This document shows, piece after piece, positions 32,791 through 41,595 of a stretch of 64,000 bases of DNA. Every line of letters starts with the position of its first letter. The first letter of the stretch is position 1. The notes beneath the pieces were generated by a model. The model searched no databases, was not told the origin of the DNA, and worked only from the letters and a program-made list of their open reading frames with translations. The DNA is from Luteibacter sp. 9135 (GTDB lineage: Bacteria > Pseudomonadota > Gammaproteobacteria > Xanthomonadales > Rhodanobacteraceae): positions 3,775,501 to 3,839,500 of the forward strand of contig NZ_JQNB01000001.1 in the NCBI RefSeq assembly GCF_000745005.1. The letters run 5' to 3'. Position numbers and translations under genes: made by a program.

Positions 32791-34461
32791 ATGCTCACCT
32801 CGCTCTACGTCCGCCAGTTCGCCGTCGTCGAAGAAGCCGAGATCGCCTTCGGTCCCGGCCTCACCGTGGTCAGCGGCGAAACCGGCGCGGGCAAGTCCCT
32901 GCTGGTCGACGCACTGATGCTACTGGCCGGCGCCCGCGCCGACAGCGGCATGGTCCGGGCCGGCAGCGACCGCGCCGAACTAGCCGCCGAATTCGACCTG
33001 GCCGGCCTGCCCGAAGCCACCGAGTGGCTGCGCCAGGAGGAACTGGACGACGGCGAGACCTGCCGGCTGCGCCGCGTGATCCGCACCGAGGGCAGCTCGC
33101 GCGGCTGGATCAACGGTCGCCCGGCCAGCCTGGCGCAGATGTCCGCACTGGCCTCGCGGATCGTGGAGATCCACGGCCAACACGAGCACCAGGCGCTGCT
33201 CTCGCGCCAGCACCAGATGGCCCTGCTGGATGCCTACGCGGGCAACGAGGCCCGCCTGGCGAGCGTGCGCGACACCGCGAAAGCCTGGCGCGACGCCGTG
33301 GCCCGCATCCGCACCCTGTCCGGCGGCGACGACCGCGAACGCCAGATCGAACTGCTGGCCCACGAGCTGGAAGAACTGGACCGCTGGGCCCTGGCGCCGG
33401 CCGCCCTGGACGACCTGGAAGCCCAGCACCGCCGCCTCGCCAACGCCGGCCGGCTGGCCGAGGGCGCCAACGGCGTGGTCGAGATCCTCGATGGCGAAAG
33501 CGAGTTCGCGGTCGGGCGCGCCCTGCTCCGCGCCCATGCCGAGGTTTCCCGGCTTGCGGAACTGGATGCCTCGCTGGTGCCCACGCTCGAATTGCTCGAC
33601 AGCGCGCAGATCCAGGTCGGCGAAGCCGTCGACGGCCTCGGCCGCTACGCCCAGGATGTGGAGCTCGACCCGGAGCGCCTGGCCGAGGTGGATACCCACC
33701 TCACCCACCTACACGACCTGGCCCGCCGCTACCGGCTGCCGATCGAGGAACTGACGGCCAAGGCCGAGGAGATCCGGGAGCGCCTGGCCGAACTGGAAGG
33801 CGCCGGCGACGCGCTGGACCGCCTGGCCCACGAGCGCGACCGCCTGCGCACCGCCTGGGATAGCGCCGCCAGGGCCTTGTCCGACGCCCGCGGCGAAGCC
33901 GCCGGCCGGCTGGGCGCCACGGTCGCCACGCTGATGGGTGAACTGGGCATGGGCGGCGGCCGCCTGGTGGTGTCACTGGAGCCGGCCGAGGGCGACGAGC
34001 CCGATCCGCAGGGCCGCGAGCGCTGCGAACTGCTGGTCAGCGCCAACCCCGGCCAGCCGCCCCGCCCGCTACGCAAGGTGGCCTCCGGCGGCGAGCTGGC
34101 GCGCATCAGCCTGGCCATCGAGGTCGCCACGCTGGGCAACGACAACATCGGCTGCATGATCTTCGATGAAGTGGACACCGGCATCGGTGGCGCGGTGGCC
34201 GAGGTGGTCGGGCAGAAGCTGCGCGCCCTGGGCGAGAACGTCCAGGTGCTGTGCGTGACCCACCTGCCCCAGGTGGCCGCGCAGGGCCATGCCCACCTGC
34301 GCGTGGCGAAGGAAAGCGACGGCGATTCCACCCGCACACGCATCCACGCCCTGGATGCCGGCGGCCGCCGCGACGAGCTCTCGCGCATGCTGGGCGGGGT
34401 GGAAATCACCAAGGAAACCCGCGCCGCCGCGAAGAAGATGCTGGACCGCGCCCAGGGGTAA
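32791..34461 (+). CDS. recN: DNA repair protein RecN
   Basis: A 556-aa SMC-like ATPase in double-strand-break repair. Walker A is GETGAGKSLL (near residue 35); the signature KVASGGELARISLAIE is near 430 and Walker B CMIFDEVDTGIGG near 458, followed by VLCVTHLPQVAAQGH. A central coiled coil separates them. The ATG at 32791 begins MLTSLYVRQFAVVEEAEIAF. Divergent from hrcA. Confidence 0.97.
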   Translation: MLTSLYVRQFAVVEEAEIAFGPGLTVVSGETGAGKSLLVDALMLLAGARADSGMVRAGSDRAELAAEFDLAGLPEATEWLRQEELDDGETCRLRRVIRTEGSSRGWINGRPASLAQMSALASRIVEIHGQHEHQALLSRQHQMALLDAYAGNEARLASVRDTAKAWRDAVARIRTLSGGDDRERQIELLAHELEELDRWALAPAALDDLEAQHRRLANAGRLAEGANGVVEILDGESEFAVGRALLRAHAEVSRLAELDASLVPTLELLDSAQIQVGEAVDGLGRYAQDVELDPERLAEVDTHLTHLHDLARRYRLPIEELTAKAEEIRERLAELEGAGDALDRLAHERDRLRTAWDSAARALSDARGEAAGRLGATVATLMGELGMGGGRLVVSLEPAEGDEPDPQGRERCELLVSANPGQPPRPLRKVASGGELARISLAIEVATLGNDNIGCMIFDEVDTGIGGAVAEVVGQKLRALGENVQVLCVTHLPQVAAQGHAHLRVAKESDGDSTRTRIHALDAGGRRDELSRMLGGVEITKETRAAAKKMLDRAQG

Positions 34462-34511
34462 CCCGGTACGCCGCCCGCCGGTCAGGGCTCAGGCGCTCAG
34501 GCGCGGCGGGC

Positions 34512-35141
34512 TCACGCGCGGATCAGGCCGCGCTCCTGCGCCATGCGGTAGAGATCGAGCTCCGAGCCGGCGTTGAGCTTGTTCATCACCGCGGCGCGGT
34601 GGATATAGATCGTCTTCTGCCCGATACCCAGCTCCGCCGCCACCTGCTTCGGCGCGCGTCCGGCTGCCAGCAAGAGGAAGACTTCGCGCTCACGGGCGGT
34701 CAGCCGACTGAACGGGTCCAGATCGGCCGAGGGCCGGCCCGACCGGCGCTGACGCAGGTCCGAGCTGAGGTATTGCTCGCCGCTCAAAACCGAACGCACC
34801 GCGGCGACCAGTTCCTCCGGGGCCACGCCCTTGGTCACGTAGCCGCGCGCGCCACGGCGCAGCGCCTCGGACACGTAGGGCTCGCCGTCGTGCATGCTCA
34901 GCACCACGATCTTCATCGTGGGCGCGATGCTGGCCAGGTGCTCGATCAGGGGCAGGCCACTGCCGTCGGGCAGGGACAGGTCCACCGCCACCAGGTCGGG
35001 GCGATGCTGGGTCACGGCATCCACGGCCTCGTCGGCGTTGCGGGCTTCGGCGACGACATCCAGATCGGGTTCGAGCTCGATGAGCCGCTTGAAACCTTCA
35101 CGAACGATGGCGTGGTCATCTACAAGAGCGATTCTTGGCAT
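34512..35141 (-). CDS. NarL/FixJ-family response regulator
   Basis: A 209-aa two-component regulator. The receiver domain has the acidic pair in LVDDH (D8/D9), phospho-acceptor D54 in VAVDLSLPDG and K in YVTKG (near 104). The LuxR-type helix-turn-helix is at about 145-195 (LTAREREVFLLLAAGRAPKQ, AAELGIGQKTIYIHRAAVMN). The ATG at 35141 is used. It is divergent from a MASE1 histidine kinase 86 bases away, its probable partner. This architecture is that of UvrY/GacA, UhpA and NarL; the target is not known, but a candidate CsrA-titrating sRNA lies just beyond the kinase gene. Confidence 0.92.
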   Translation of the reverse strand: MPRIALVDDHAIVREGFKRLIELEPDLDVVAEARNADEAVDAVTQHRPDLVAVDLSLPDGSGLPLIEHLASIAPTMKIVVLSMHDGEPYVSEALRRGARGYVTKGVAPEELVAAVRSVLSGEQYLSSDLRQRRSGRPSADLDPFSRLTAREREVFLLLAAGRAPKQVAAELGIGQKTIYIHRAAVMNKLNAGSELDLYRMAQERGLIRA

Positions 35142-35227
35142 GGGCAGAATGTAACAGGCAAACCCGACGCGTGCGTATGGGCGACGCCGGGCGTCGGGCA
35201 GCCGCATCCGCCGTGTAACATTCGGCC

Positions 35228-36847
35228 ATGCGATTACACGCACCCTCCCGATTCATCGGTCCCCTGATCGCGCTCGCCTACGCGGCCGCGTGGATCATGC
35301 TCTGGCCGACCGAACAGCCCTACTGGGTGCTGCCCTTCGGCCTCCGCTTCGGCGCGCTGCTGCTCACCCGCACCCGCAACTGGTTCTGGATACTCCCCGC
35401 GGAGATCGCCGGCAGCAGCTTTTGCGAGTGGCGCAGCGGCCTGCCGATCGGTGGCGCCGGCTTCATCATCGGCGACGCGCCCGAGCCGCTGATGGTCGCC
35501 GCCTGCCTGTGGCTGCTGCGTCGCGCCCACCTGCATGCCAGCCTGGGCACCCCGGAAGATGTCGCCCGCCTGCTGCTCTCCGCCATGGTCACCGCCACGG
35601 TGGCCACCGCCGGCAACGCCGCCATGATGGCCTCCCTGCATCCGGCCGCGCCGGTCGAGATGCTCGGCACCACCTTCGGCAGCGACCTGCTCGGCAACTA
35701 CCTGGGCGTGCTGCTGGTCGTCCCGGTCATGATCCTCATCTTCCGGGAGCGCCCCACGCAGGCCTCCATGGCGGAGCTGATGCTGGATGGCCTGCTGGTC
35801 ATGCTGCCGTCGCTGGCCATCCTCATCACGCTGGCCGAGTACTCGCCGCAGCCGCAGTTCGCCCGGGTCCTGTCACTGGCGCCCGTGCTGTTCTTCGCGT
35901 TCCGGCACGGCTGGCGCGGCGCCGGCCTGGCCATGCTGATCACCAGCGTGGGCCTCAACGTCACCGAAGACATGATCGGCCGCGGCGCACCCACGGCGGC
36001 AGCCCACCTGTTCCTGGCCGTGGCCGGCACGGGAACGCTCATGCTCGGCGCCGCCACCGATGCCCTGCGCCGCAGCAGCGAGCGCGTGGCCCAGCAGAAC
36101 ACCCACCTGGCCGCGGCCAATCAGCGCCTGGACCAGCTGGCCCGCCAGTTGCGCGACGCGGCGCGCGGCAACCTGCAAGCGGAAGAAAACCTGCGCCGTC
36201 ACATGGCCGCGGAGCTTCACGACGAACTCGGGCAGAACCTCACCGCCATCCAGACCCACCTCAAGCTGGCCCAGGCCCGGCTGGGCAACGCGGGCATGGA
36301 AGACATCGGGCGCTCGATCAACGGCATCCTCGGCCACATGCGCAAGGCGCTGCACAAGATGCTGGACAGCCTACGGCCCTCGGTGCTGGACGAATTTGGC
36401 CTGCTGCGCGCGCTGGACGAAGGCCCCATCCGCGACATGCTCACCGCCGCCGGCATCCACTACGTGACCGACCTGCGTGGCGAGCCGCGGCTGCTCGACG
36501 AAGACACCCTCACCGCGATCTACCGCGTGGTGCAGGAAAGCGCCACCAATGTCGTACGCCACTCCGGCGCCAGCCGCCTGGCCCTTCGGCTGCGCATCGG
36601 GCTGCGCGACCACGGCCCCGTCGCCATCCTGGATATCCGCGACGACGGCACCGGATTGCCCGCCACGCCCCAGCCGGCACGCACGGACGGCGGCGGGCGC
36701 GGCCTGCAAGGTATGAGCGACCGCATCACTGCGCTCGGTGGCCTGTTTCGTATCCGTCCCGAACCGCTCGGATTGCATCTGCGCGTGCTGCTCCGCAGCA
36801 CAAGTATCGGAATGGACATAGGAAATTTTCCGATATCACGTCAGTGA
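35228..36847 (+). CDS. MASE1-type membrane histidine kinase
   Basis: A 539-aa sensor kinase. The N-terminal half (about 1-275) is a MASE1 membrane sensor with eight or so spans (AYAAAWIMLWPTEQPYWVLP; LLGNYLGVLLVVPVMILIF; LFLAVAGTGTLMLG). A coiled segment leads to a HisKA_3 dimerisation domain with phospho-acceptor H331 in AELHDELGQNLTAIQTHLKL, then a HATPase domain (VVQESATNVVRHSGASRLAL near 435; DIRDDGTGLP near 470; GRGLQGMSDRI). This is the UhpB/NarX class, which pairs with LuxR-type regulators such as the divergent gene. Its stop overlaps the promoter region of the downstream sRNA candidate. Confidence 0.93.
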   Translation: MRLHAPSRFIGPLIALAYAAAWIMLWPTEQPYWVLPFGLRFGALLLTRTRNWFWILPAEIAGSSFCEWRSGLPIGGAGFIIGDAPEPLMVAACLWLLRRAHLHASLGTPEDVARLLLSAMVTATVATAGNAAMMASLHPAAPVEMLGTTFGSDLLGNYLGVLLVVPVMILIFRERPTQASMAELMLDGLLVMLPSLAILITLAEYSPQPQFARVLSLAPVLFFAFRHGWRGAGLAMLITSVGLNVTEDMIGRGAPTAAAHLFLAVAGTGTLMLGAATDALRRSSERVAQQNTHLAAANQRLDQLARQLRDAARGNLQAEENLRRHMAAELHDELGQNLTAIQTHLKLAQARLGNAGMEDIGRSINGILGHMRKALHKMLDSLRPSVLDEFGLLRALDEGPIRDMLTAAGIHYVTDLRGEPRLLDEDTLTAIYRVVQESATNVVRHSGASRLALRLRIGLRDHGPVAILDIRDDGTGLPATPQPARTDGGGRGLQGMSDRITALGGLFRIRPEPLGLHLRVLLRSTSIGMDIGNFPISRQ

Positions 36848-36862
36848 ACACTTCGTTACGAT
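36821..36862 (+). promoter_or_regulatory. Promoter region of the candidate sRNA
   Basis: A -10-like TACGAT (36857-36862) lies about 7 bases before the predicted RNA start. The -35 position (TATCAC) is poor, which suggests an activator. Two dyads sit upstream: GGAAATTTTCC (36821-36831) and TCAC-GTCA-GTGA (36836-36847). The second overlaps the stop codon of the kinase gene. Confidence 0.4.
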
Positions 36863-36867
36863 CTCCT

Positions 36868-37066
36868 CATCGATGTGGGGGAGCTGCCGTCGAGAGACGG
36901 TAAGCCCAGGTCGGTCGTGGGGACGATCGACCTGAAGAGGCGACAGGATGTCAGCCTCGCCGGTTCGAAGTGGATAAGCGCCAACCCAGCGAGCAACTCG
37001 CGGTTAGCGTGCTACGACGAAGCGGATCAAGCCGCCGGTGGACAGGAGTCCTCCGGCGGCGTTTTT
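36868..37066 (+). ncRNA. Candidate CsrA/RsmA-titrating small RNA
   Basis: About 200 bases without a convincing gene form a chain of hairpins: CCGTC-GAGA-GACGG (36887-36900); an 11-bp stem with GGGG loop (36908-36933, next base A gives GGGGA); GACA-GGA-TGTC inside GAGGC/GCCTC (36937-36958); AACC..GCGAG-CAA-CTCGC..GGTT (36983-37005); and a terminator whose apical loop is AGGA (37031-37060) followed by TTTTT. GGA motifs recur at 36880, 36921, 36946, 36972, 37024, 37040 and 37045, several in loops. ACAGGATGT matches the CsrA consensus RUACARGGAUGU almost perfectly. This is the design of CsrB/RsmX/RsmY-type decoys. The identification is inferred from structure alone. Confidence 0.7.
37031..37066 (+). 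terminator. Rho-independent terminator of the sRNA
   Basis: GCCGCCGG-T-GGAC-AGGA-GTCC-T-CCGGCGGC followed by GTTTTT. Two stacked perfect stems with an AGGA tetraloop, which may double as a CsrA site. Confidence 0.9.
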
Positions 37067-37137
37067 ATGGGCGCTTGTTTTTCGCCATGCCCTCGCCCTT
37101 CGTGGCACACCCTGCCCGACACTGCGCGACTCGCTCG

Positions 37138-37160
37138 GTAGGAGCGGACGATGTCCGCGA
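37138..37160 (+). repeat. Single REP element, third stem variant
   Basis: GTAGGAG, stem GCGGAC-GAT-GTCCGC, GCGA. Downstream of the sRNA terminator. Confidence 0.85.
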
Positions 37161-37207
37161 AACCAGCCCAGGCCATACCGAACCACCCAAGGCCCCACAA
37201 ACGCAAT

Positions 37208-37235
37208 CACCCCCGTGGCTTGCGCGACGGGGGTG
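37208..37235 (-). terminator. Probable fur terminator hairpin
   Basis: CACCCCCGT and ACGGGGGTG form a 9-bp stem 27 bases downstream of the fur stop. The following T content on the minus strand is modest, so termination may be partial. Confidence 0.5.
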
Positions 37236-37261
37236 ACCGGGAGGGGTTAACGCAAGCGGGC

Positions 37262-37675
37262 TCAGCGCTTCTTCTTGGGCCTGACGTACAGCACCAGGCT
37301 GTGGTCCTCGATGACGTAGCCGTGCCGCTCGGCGATCTCGTGCTGGAGGCGCTCGATCTCCTCGCTGATGAACTCGATCACTTTTCCGCTGTCAACGTCG
37401 ATCATGTGGTCATGATGCTTGCCGCGGTCCAGCTCGTAGACGGCCTGCCCACCCTCGAAGTTGTGCTTCATGACGATGCCGGCCGCTTCGAACTGGGTGA
37501 GCACCCGATACACCGTGGCAAGCCCGATGTCCTCCTGGTGCGCAAGCAGACGCTTGTAGATGTCTTCGGCCGTGAGGTGGCGCTCGTCCGCCTCTTCGAA
37601 GATCTGCAGTATCCGCATGCGCGGATGTGTGACTTTGAGACCCGCCTTGCGGAGCTCCCTGGTTTCCTGGTCCAT
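37262..37675 (-). CDS. fur: Ferric uptake regulator Fur
   Basis: A 137-aa Fe2+-dependent repressor. The winged-helix DNA-binding half (LRKAGLKVTHPRMRILQIFE, IGLATVYRVLTQFEAAGIV) is followed by the metal site HHDHMIDVDSGKVIEF (about residues 85-100) and the dimerisation end (HGYVIEDHSLVLYV). It contains no cysteine at all, so it lacks the structural CxxC zinc site of E. coli Fur. It is divergent from omlA/bamE, an arrangement known from Xanthomonas and Pseudomonas. Confidence 0.97.
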   Translation of the reverse strand: MDQETRELRKAGLKVTHPRMRILQIFEEADERHLTAEDIYKRLLAHQEDIGLATVYRVLTQFEAAGIVMKHNFEGGQAVYELDRGKHHDHMIDVDSGKVIEFISEEIERLQHEIAERHGYVIEDHSLVLYVRPKKKR

Positions 37676-37747
37676 AAAGACCCCCTCGCGGTGCCGTCAG
37701 GCGCTTAGTGTATCATCGCAGGCTTCACGATCCGGACGTTACTACGC

Positions 37748-38215
37748 ATGCATAAGCTCATTCGCACGCTGGGTTTGGCCATGATGGCAGTCGCCATCGC
37801 GGGCTGTGGCCTCGTCTATACCCCCGACGTGCAGCAGGGCAACCTGCTCGACAAGAAAAACGTCGATCAGCTGCAGCCCGGCATGACCAAGCGTCAGGTC
37901 CTGGTGCTGCTGGGCACCCCCTCGGTCACCTCGCCGTTCGACCAAGATCGCTGGGATTACGTGTCCACCTTCTCGCATCGCGGCAAGAAGATGACCACCC
38001 GCACCCTCACCCTGACCTTCAACAACGACACGCTGGTCCGCACCGAAGGCGATTTCTTCGCCCAGGATGCCCAGCAGCTGCTGAAGGACTCGGAGAAGTA
38101 CAAGGCCAACCCCGTGGGCGGCGCCCAGGGCGACAAGAACACCAGCGCCGACGACAGCAAGAAGGACGACGGTGGCGTGTTCGGCGGCGGCTCGTCGGGC
38201 GACGGCAAGAAGTAA
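37748..38215 (+). CDS. bamE: Outer-membrane assembly lipoprotein BamE (OmlA/SmpA)
   Basis: A 155-aa lipoprotein with lipobox IAGC (near residue 18-21). It has the SmpA/OmlA core: QGNLLDKKNVDQLQPGMTKR, QVLVLLGTPSV, DRWDYVSTF, LTLTFNND. It is a member of the BAM complex that inserts beta-barrels in the outer membrane. The C-terminal tail (from about residue 120) is a Gly/Ser/Lys/Asp-rich low-complexity extension not found in short homologues. Divergent from fur. Confidence 0.95.
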   Translation: MHKLIRTLGLAMMAVAIAGCGLVYTPDVQQGNLLDKKNVDQLQPGMTKRQVLVLLGTPSVTSPFDQDRWDYVSTFSHRGKKMTTRTLTLTFNNDTLVRTEGDFFAQDAQQLLKDSEKYKANPVGGAQGDKNTSADDSKKDDGGVFGGGSSGDGKK

Positions 38216-38241
38216 GCCCTGGCTGCACCCTGCCGGCCGGA

Positions 38242-38520
38242 TCAGGCGCCGCGTTTCGCGCGGCGCCGTCGGGCCTCCATCGGGTCCAGGATCAACGGCC
38301 GGTAGATTTCCACGCGGTCGCCCGCTTCCAGCGGCCGTTCGGGCGCTACCTTCTTCGCAAAGATGCCCAGGCGCGCCGGATCCGGCACCAGCCCCACGGG
38401 TAGCCGTGGCAGGGCCATCGTCACCGCTTTCCAGGCCGATGTGCCAGCCGGCACGATAAGGGCCACGACGCCCTGCCCCTCCGGCCCGGCGTAGGCCACT
38501 TCCACGGCAAGCTCAGCCAT
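38242..38520 (-). CDS. rnfH: RnfH family ubiquitin-like protein (RatB)
   Basis: A 92-aa RnfH/UPF0125 protein with a beta-grasp fold: VEVAYAGPEGQGVVALIVPA, LGIFAKKVAPERPLEAGDRV, EIYRPLILDPMEARRRRAKR. It overlaps the preceding ratA gene by 8 bases, the usual ratA-ratB arrangement beside smpB-ssrA. Function is poorly known. Confidence 0.93.
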   Translation of the reverse strand: MAELAVEVAYAGPEGQGVVALIVPAGTSAWKAVTMALPRLPVGLVPDPARLGIFAKKVAPERPLEAGDRVEIYRPLILDPMEARRRRAKRGA

Positions 38521-38941
38521 ATTGGCGACGGGCCTCGTCGCAGAAATCGTCCACCATGCGGTTGGCCAGCTGCTGGAAGCCCATCTTCAGCACCGAGCCG
38601 CCCAGGCCCGCGTAGTCGAAGTCCAGCGCCAGCGCGATCTTGCAACCCACCTCGCCCAGTGCCTGGAAGGTGAACAGGCCATCGAGCGAGCGGAACGGGC
38701 CTTCCACGAATGTCATGGTGAGGCTTTCCGGACGCACCATGGTGTTACGGGTGGTGAAGCTCTGCCTGAGGCCGGCCAGCTTGAGATCCAGGCGGGCCAC
38801 CAGCACATCGGGCTCGCGCTCGATCACGGTGGCGGCGTCACACCACCCGAAGCGCTTTGGGTATGCTTCCACATCGTTGACCAGGTCGAACATCTGCCCC
38901 GGTGTGAAAGGAACGATCGCACTGCGGCGGATTTCAATCAT
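38513..38941 (-). CDS. ratA: RatA/Coq10-type START-domain protein
   Basis: A 142-aa polyketide-cyclase/START-like protein. It shows FTPGQMFDLVNDVEAYPKRF (residues 12-31), CDAATVIERE, FRSLDGLFTFQAL and the helical C-terminus FQQLANRMVDDFCDEARRQYG-like end. The family comprises RatA, reported to act against 70S ribosome assembly, and Coq10, a ubiquinone-binding protein; which applies here cannot be decided. Divergent from smpB. Confidence 0.93.
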   Translation of the reverse strand: MIEIRRSAIVPFTPGQMFDLVNDVEAYPKRFGWCDAATVIEREPDVLVARLDLKLAGLRQSFTTRNTMVRPESLTMTFVEGPFRSLDGLFTFQALGEVGCKIALALDFDYAGLGGSVLKMGFQQLANRMVDDFCDEARRQYG

Positions 38942-39020
38942 TAGCTGACCTCGTCTTATGTGCCGGCAAACGGACCCGCCGGCCTTGTATCAGGGACCCG
39001 ATAGACCGATTTTAGCGGAC

Positions 39021-39521
39021 ATGGCAAAAGCGAAACCGAAGGACACGGAAAAAGAAGGCGGCGGCACGATCGCGCTGAACAAGCGCGCGCGCCACGAATA
39101 TCACATCGACCAGCGCTTCGAGTGCGGCATGGCCCTGGAAGGCTGGGAGCTGAAATCGCTGCGCGCCGGCCGGATCAACTTCGGTGAAGGCTGCTACGCG
39201 ATCATCCAGCACGGCGAGGTGTTCCTCGTCGGCGCCCAGATCCCGCCGCTGATCAGCGCCTCCACCCACGTGATCGCCAACGACCGGCGTACGCGCAAGC
39301 TGCTGCTGCACCGCGAGGAGATCGACCGCCTTATTGGCGCCGTCGAGCGCAAGGGCTACACCCTGGTGCCCACCGCGATGTACTGGAAGCACAACAAGGT
39401 GAAGTGCGAGATCGGCCTGGCCAAGGGCAAGCAGGAGCACGACAAGCGCAACACGGACAAGGAACGCGAATGGGCGATCGACAAGCAGCGCGTCATGCGC
39501 TCGCACAATCGCATGGGCTGA
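39021..39521 (+). CDS. smpB: SsrA-binding protein SmpB
   Basis: A 166-aa tmRNA partner for trans-translation. The ATG at 39021 is followed by a basic tail and then NKRARHEYHIDQRFECGMAL, GWELKSLRAGRINFGEGCYA and the C-terminal helix KGKQEHDKRNTDKEREWAID. It sits 82 bases upstream of the tmRNA gene it serves. Confidence 0.98.
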   Translation: MAKAKPKDTEKEGGGTIALNKRARHEYHIDQRFECGMALEGWELKSLRAGRINFGEGCYAIIQHGEVFLVGAQIPPLISASTHVIANDRRTRKLLLHREEIDRLIGAVERKGYTLVPTAMYWKHNKVKCEIGLAKGKQEHDKRNTDKEREWAIDKQRVMRSHNRMG

Positions 39522-39603
39522 CCTGAACGGTCGGGCGGCGCCCATTGTGGGTGCCCCTCCCCGCCCATATACTGTGGGATGTAGTCACACAACGTTTTTC
39601 CCC

Positions 39604-39996
<393 letters not shown>

Positions 39997-40074
39997 AATT
40001 GGTCCATCTCCCCAGTCCATCGGGGAAAATGGCCCGCCTCGGCTGATCCCGTCAGGTATCACGCGAGGTATCAC

Positions 40075-41595
40075 GTGCCAAAGCCTTTGATGCTGCACCG
40101 ACCGAGCGGACTTCATGTCCGCTTTTTCGTGCCTGCGTTTCTGCAGCCTTCCCTTGGACGCCGCTATATTGTGCTCAGTCTGAGGGGCCAGCGCGCGGAT
40201 GCTGCGCGGCTACGGGCGGCGCAAATCGGGTATGTTCTGGGCCAGGCCTATGAACGGATGCGGGGCGCGGCTGTGGCAGAGCACAAAAATCTCCTGGAAA
40301 CGGCACTCGCCGCCGCGCGGGGTCCTCATGTGGACCTGACGATTGAGCTCCCAGGAGGGGTTCGCATCGTCACCGACGGGTCCGAGAGGGAAAACAGCGA
40401 AGCCCGGGCGCTGGCCCTGGAGCTCGAAGCGCTCCGCCTCGCGTCAGCCACGCCGCAGGTCACCGCCCCCTCTCCTGCCCCCGAGCCAAACCCCGACAAC
40501 TTGCTGTCTTCCCGTATCGAGCTGTTCCTTGAGGAGATGGCCGGCAAGAACCGCTCGGAAAAAAACCTGATGGACACGGGCCACATCCTGCGCCTGTTCC
40601 TCGCACTCGGGGGTGACAAGCCGGTCCAGAGTGTTGGGGCTGACGACATCGGCCGGTTCATGAGTGCAATGCGGGTCTGGCCGGCGAACGCGTCGAAAAA
40701 GCCCGCCTACAAGGGCTTGAGTCCCGCCGATATTGTCGCGAAAGCGAAGAGAGAGAGCTCTTTGGGCCTTGCGCCTCGCACACGGGAAAAGCACCTCGAC
40801 CGCTTGCGGCTGTTTTTCGGGACCTGGCTTGAGCGCGGGATTGGCACATCAAATCCCTGCAACGGGTTTAATGTCACGAACAAATCGCAGGATGAGGCGC
40901 GCAGCCGCGAGCCATTCTCGAGCGCCGACCTGCAGAAAATCTTTGCTCCAGACCGCGTCCTTAACACGCAGCCCCACAAGTACTGGACGCCCATCCTTGG
41001 GCTCTACACCGGCGCGAGGCTCAACGAACTCGCCCAGCTCCATGTTGAAGACGTCGAGGAGATCGATGGAATCTGGGGCATCCATATCCGACGAAAGACG
41101 AAGAACAAGGCGTCGAGGCGGTTTATCCCTCTGCACCCCGAACTCATCCGGCTGGGTTTTCTCTCGTACGTCGGAGACGTGCGCGCGGCCCGTTTTGAGC
41201 ATCTTTTTCCCGGCCTGACGTGGGGAGTCAATGGGCCAGGCGATGCCATCGGTGACTGGTTCAATCGCACCTACCTTCGGAAGACCTGCGGCATTGATGA
41301 CACGACGAAAGTGTTTCACTCCTTCCGCCACACCTTTGCCACAGTTGCAGAGCGCGCCGGTGTGCCGGACGGGCGCATTGCGCAGCTGACGGGTCATAGC
41401 ACCGGTGGGACCGTTCTTCGCAACCACTACATCAAGGTCGCCGAACTTCCCCGCAGACTCGAAGACATCAGCAAAGTGGTTTTCGCCGAGGTGCAGCTCA
41501 AACCGCGAAAGCCTGGCTTTTTTGAGCCGTACCTGCGCCGACAGCGGGCACTCGACAACCGGGTGCGCAGGGCCGAGGAAGCGGAACAGAAATGA
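40075..41595 (+). CDS. Site-specific tyrosine recombinase (island integrase)
   Basis: A 506-aa integrase starting with GTG. It has an N-terminal DUF6538-like region (RPSGLHVRFFVPAFLQPSLG), a SAM-like core-binding domain (about 150-270) and a catalytic domain with the full set of residues: R in TGARLNELAQL (about 313), H and R in HSFRHTFAT (about 414-417), H in LTGHSTGG (about 439), and Y in NHYIKV (about 452). It is close to and in the same orientation as ssrA. The sequence just upstream carries a duplicated AGGTATCACG. Confidence 0.95.
   Translation: MPKPLMLHRPSGLHVRFFVPAFLQPSLGRRYIVLSLRGQRADAARLRAAQIGYVLGQAYERMRGAAVAEHKNLLETALAAARGPHVDLTIELPGGVRIVTDGSERENSEARALALELEALRLASATPQVTAPSPAPEPNPDNLLSSRIELFLEEMAGKNRSEKNLMDTGHILRLFLALGGDKPVQSVGADDIGRFMSAMRVWPANASKKPAYKGLSPADIVAKAKRESSLGLAPRTREKHLDRLRLFFGTWLERGIGTSNPCNGFNVTNKSQDEARSREPFSSADLQKIFAPDRVLNTQPHKYWTPILGLYTGARLNELAQLHVEDVEEIDGIWGIHIRRKTKNKASRRFIPLHPELIRLGFLSYVGDVRAARFEHLFPGLTWGVNGPGDAIGDWFNRTYLRKTCGIDDTTKVFHSFRHTFATVAERAGVPDGRIAQLTGHSTGGTVLRNHYIKVAELPRRLEDISKVVFAEVQLKPRKPGFFEPYLRRQRALDNRVRRAEEAEQK

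Noticed and set aside
34473..34511. GCCCGCCG ... CGGCGGGC between recN and the response regulator as a bidirectional terminator
   Set aside because: The loop is over 20 bases and there is no T-run on either strand, so termination is not supported.
36875..37141. An 88-codon open frame across the hairpin region after the kinase gene
   Set aside because: It crosses a strong terminator and several perfect hairpins, and its translation has no protein-like character. The RNA interpretation fits better.
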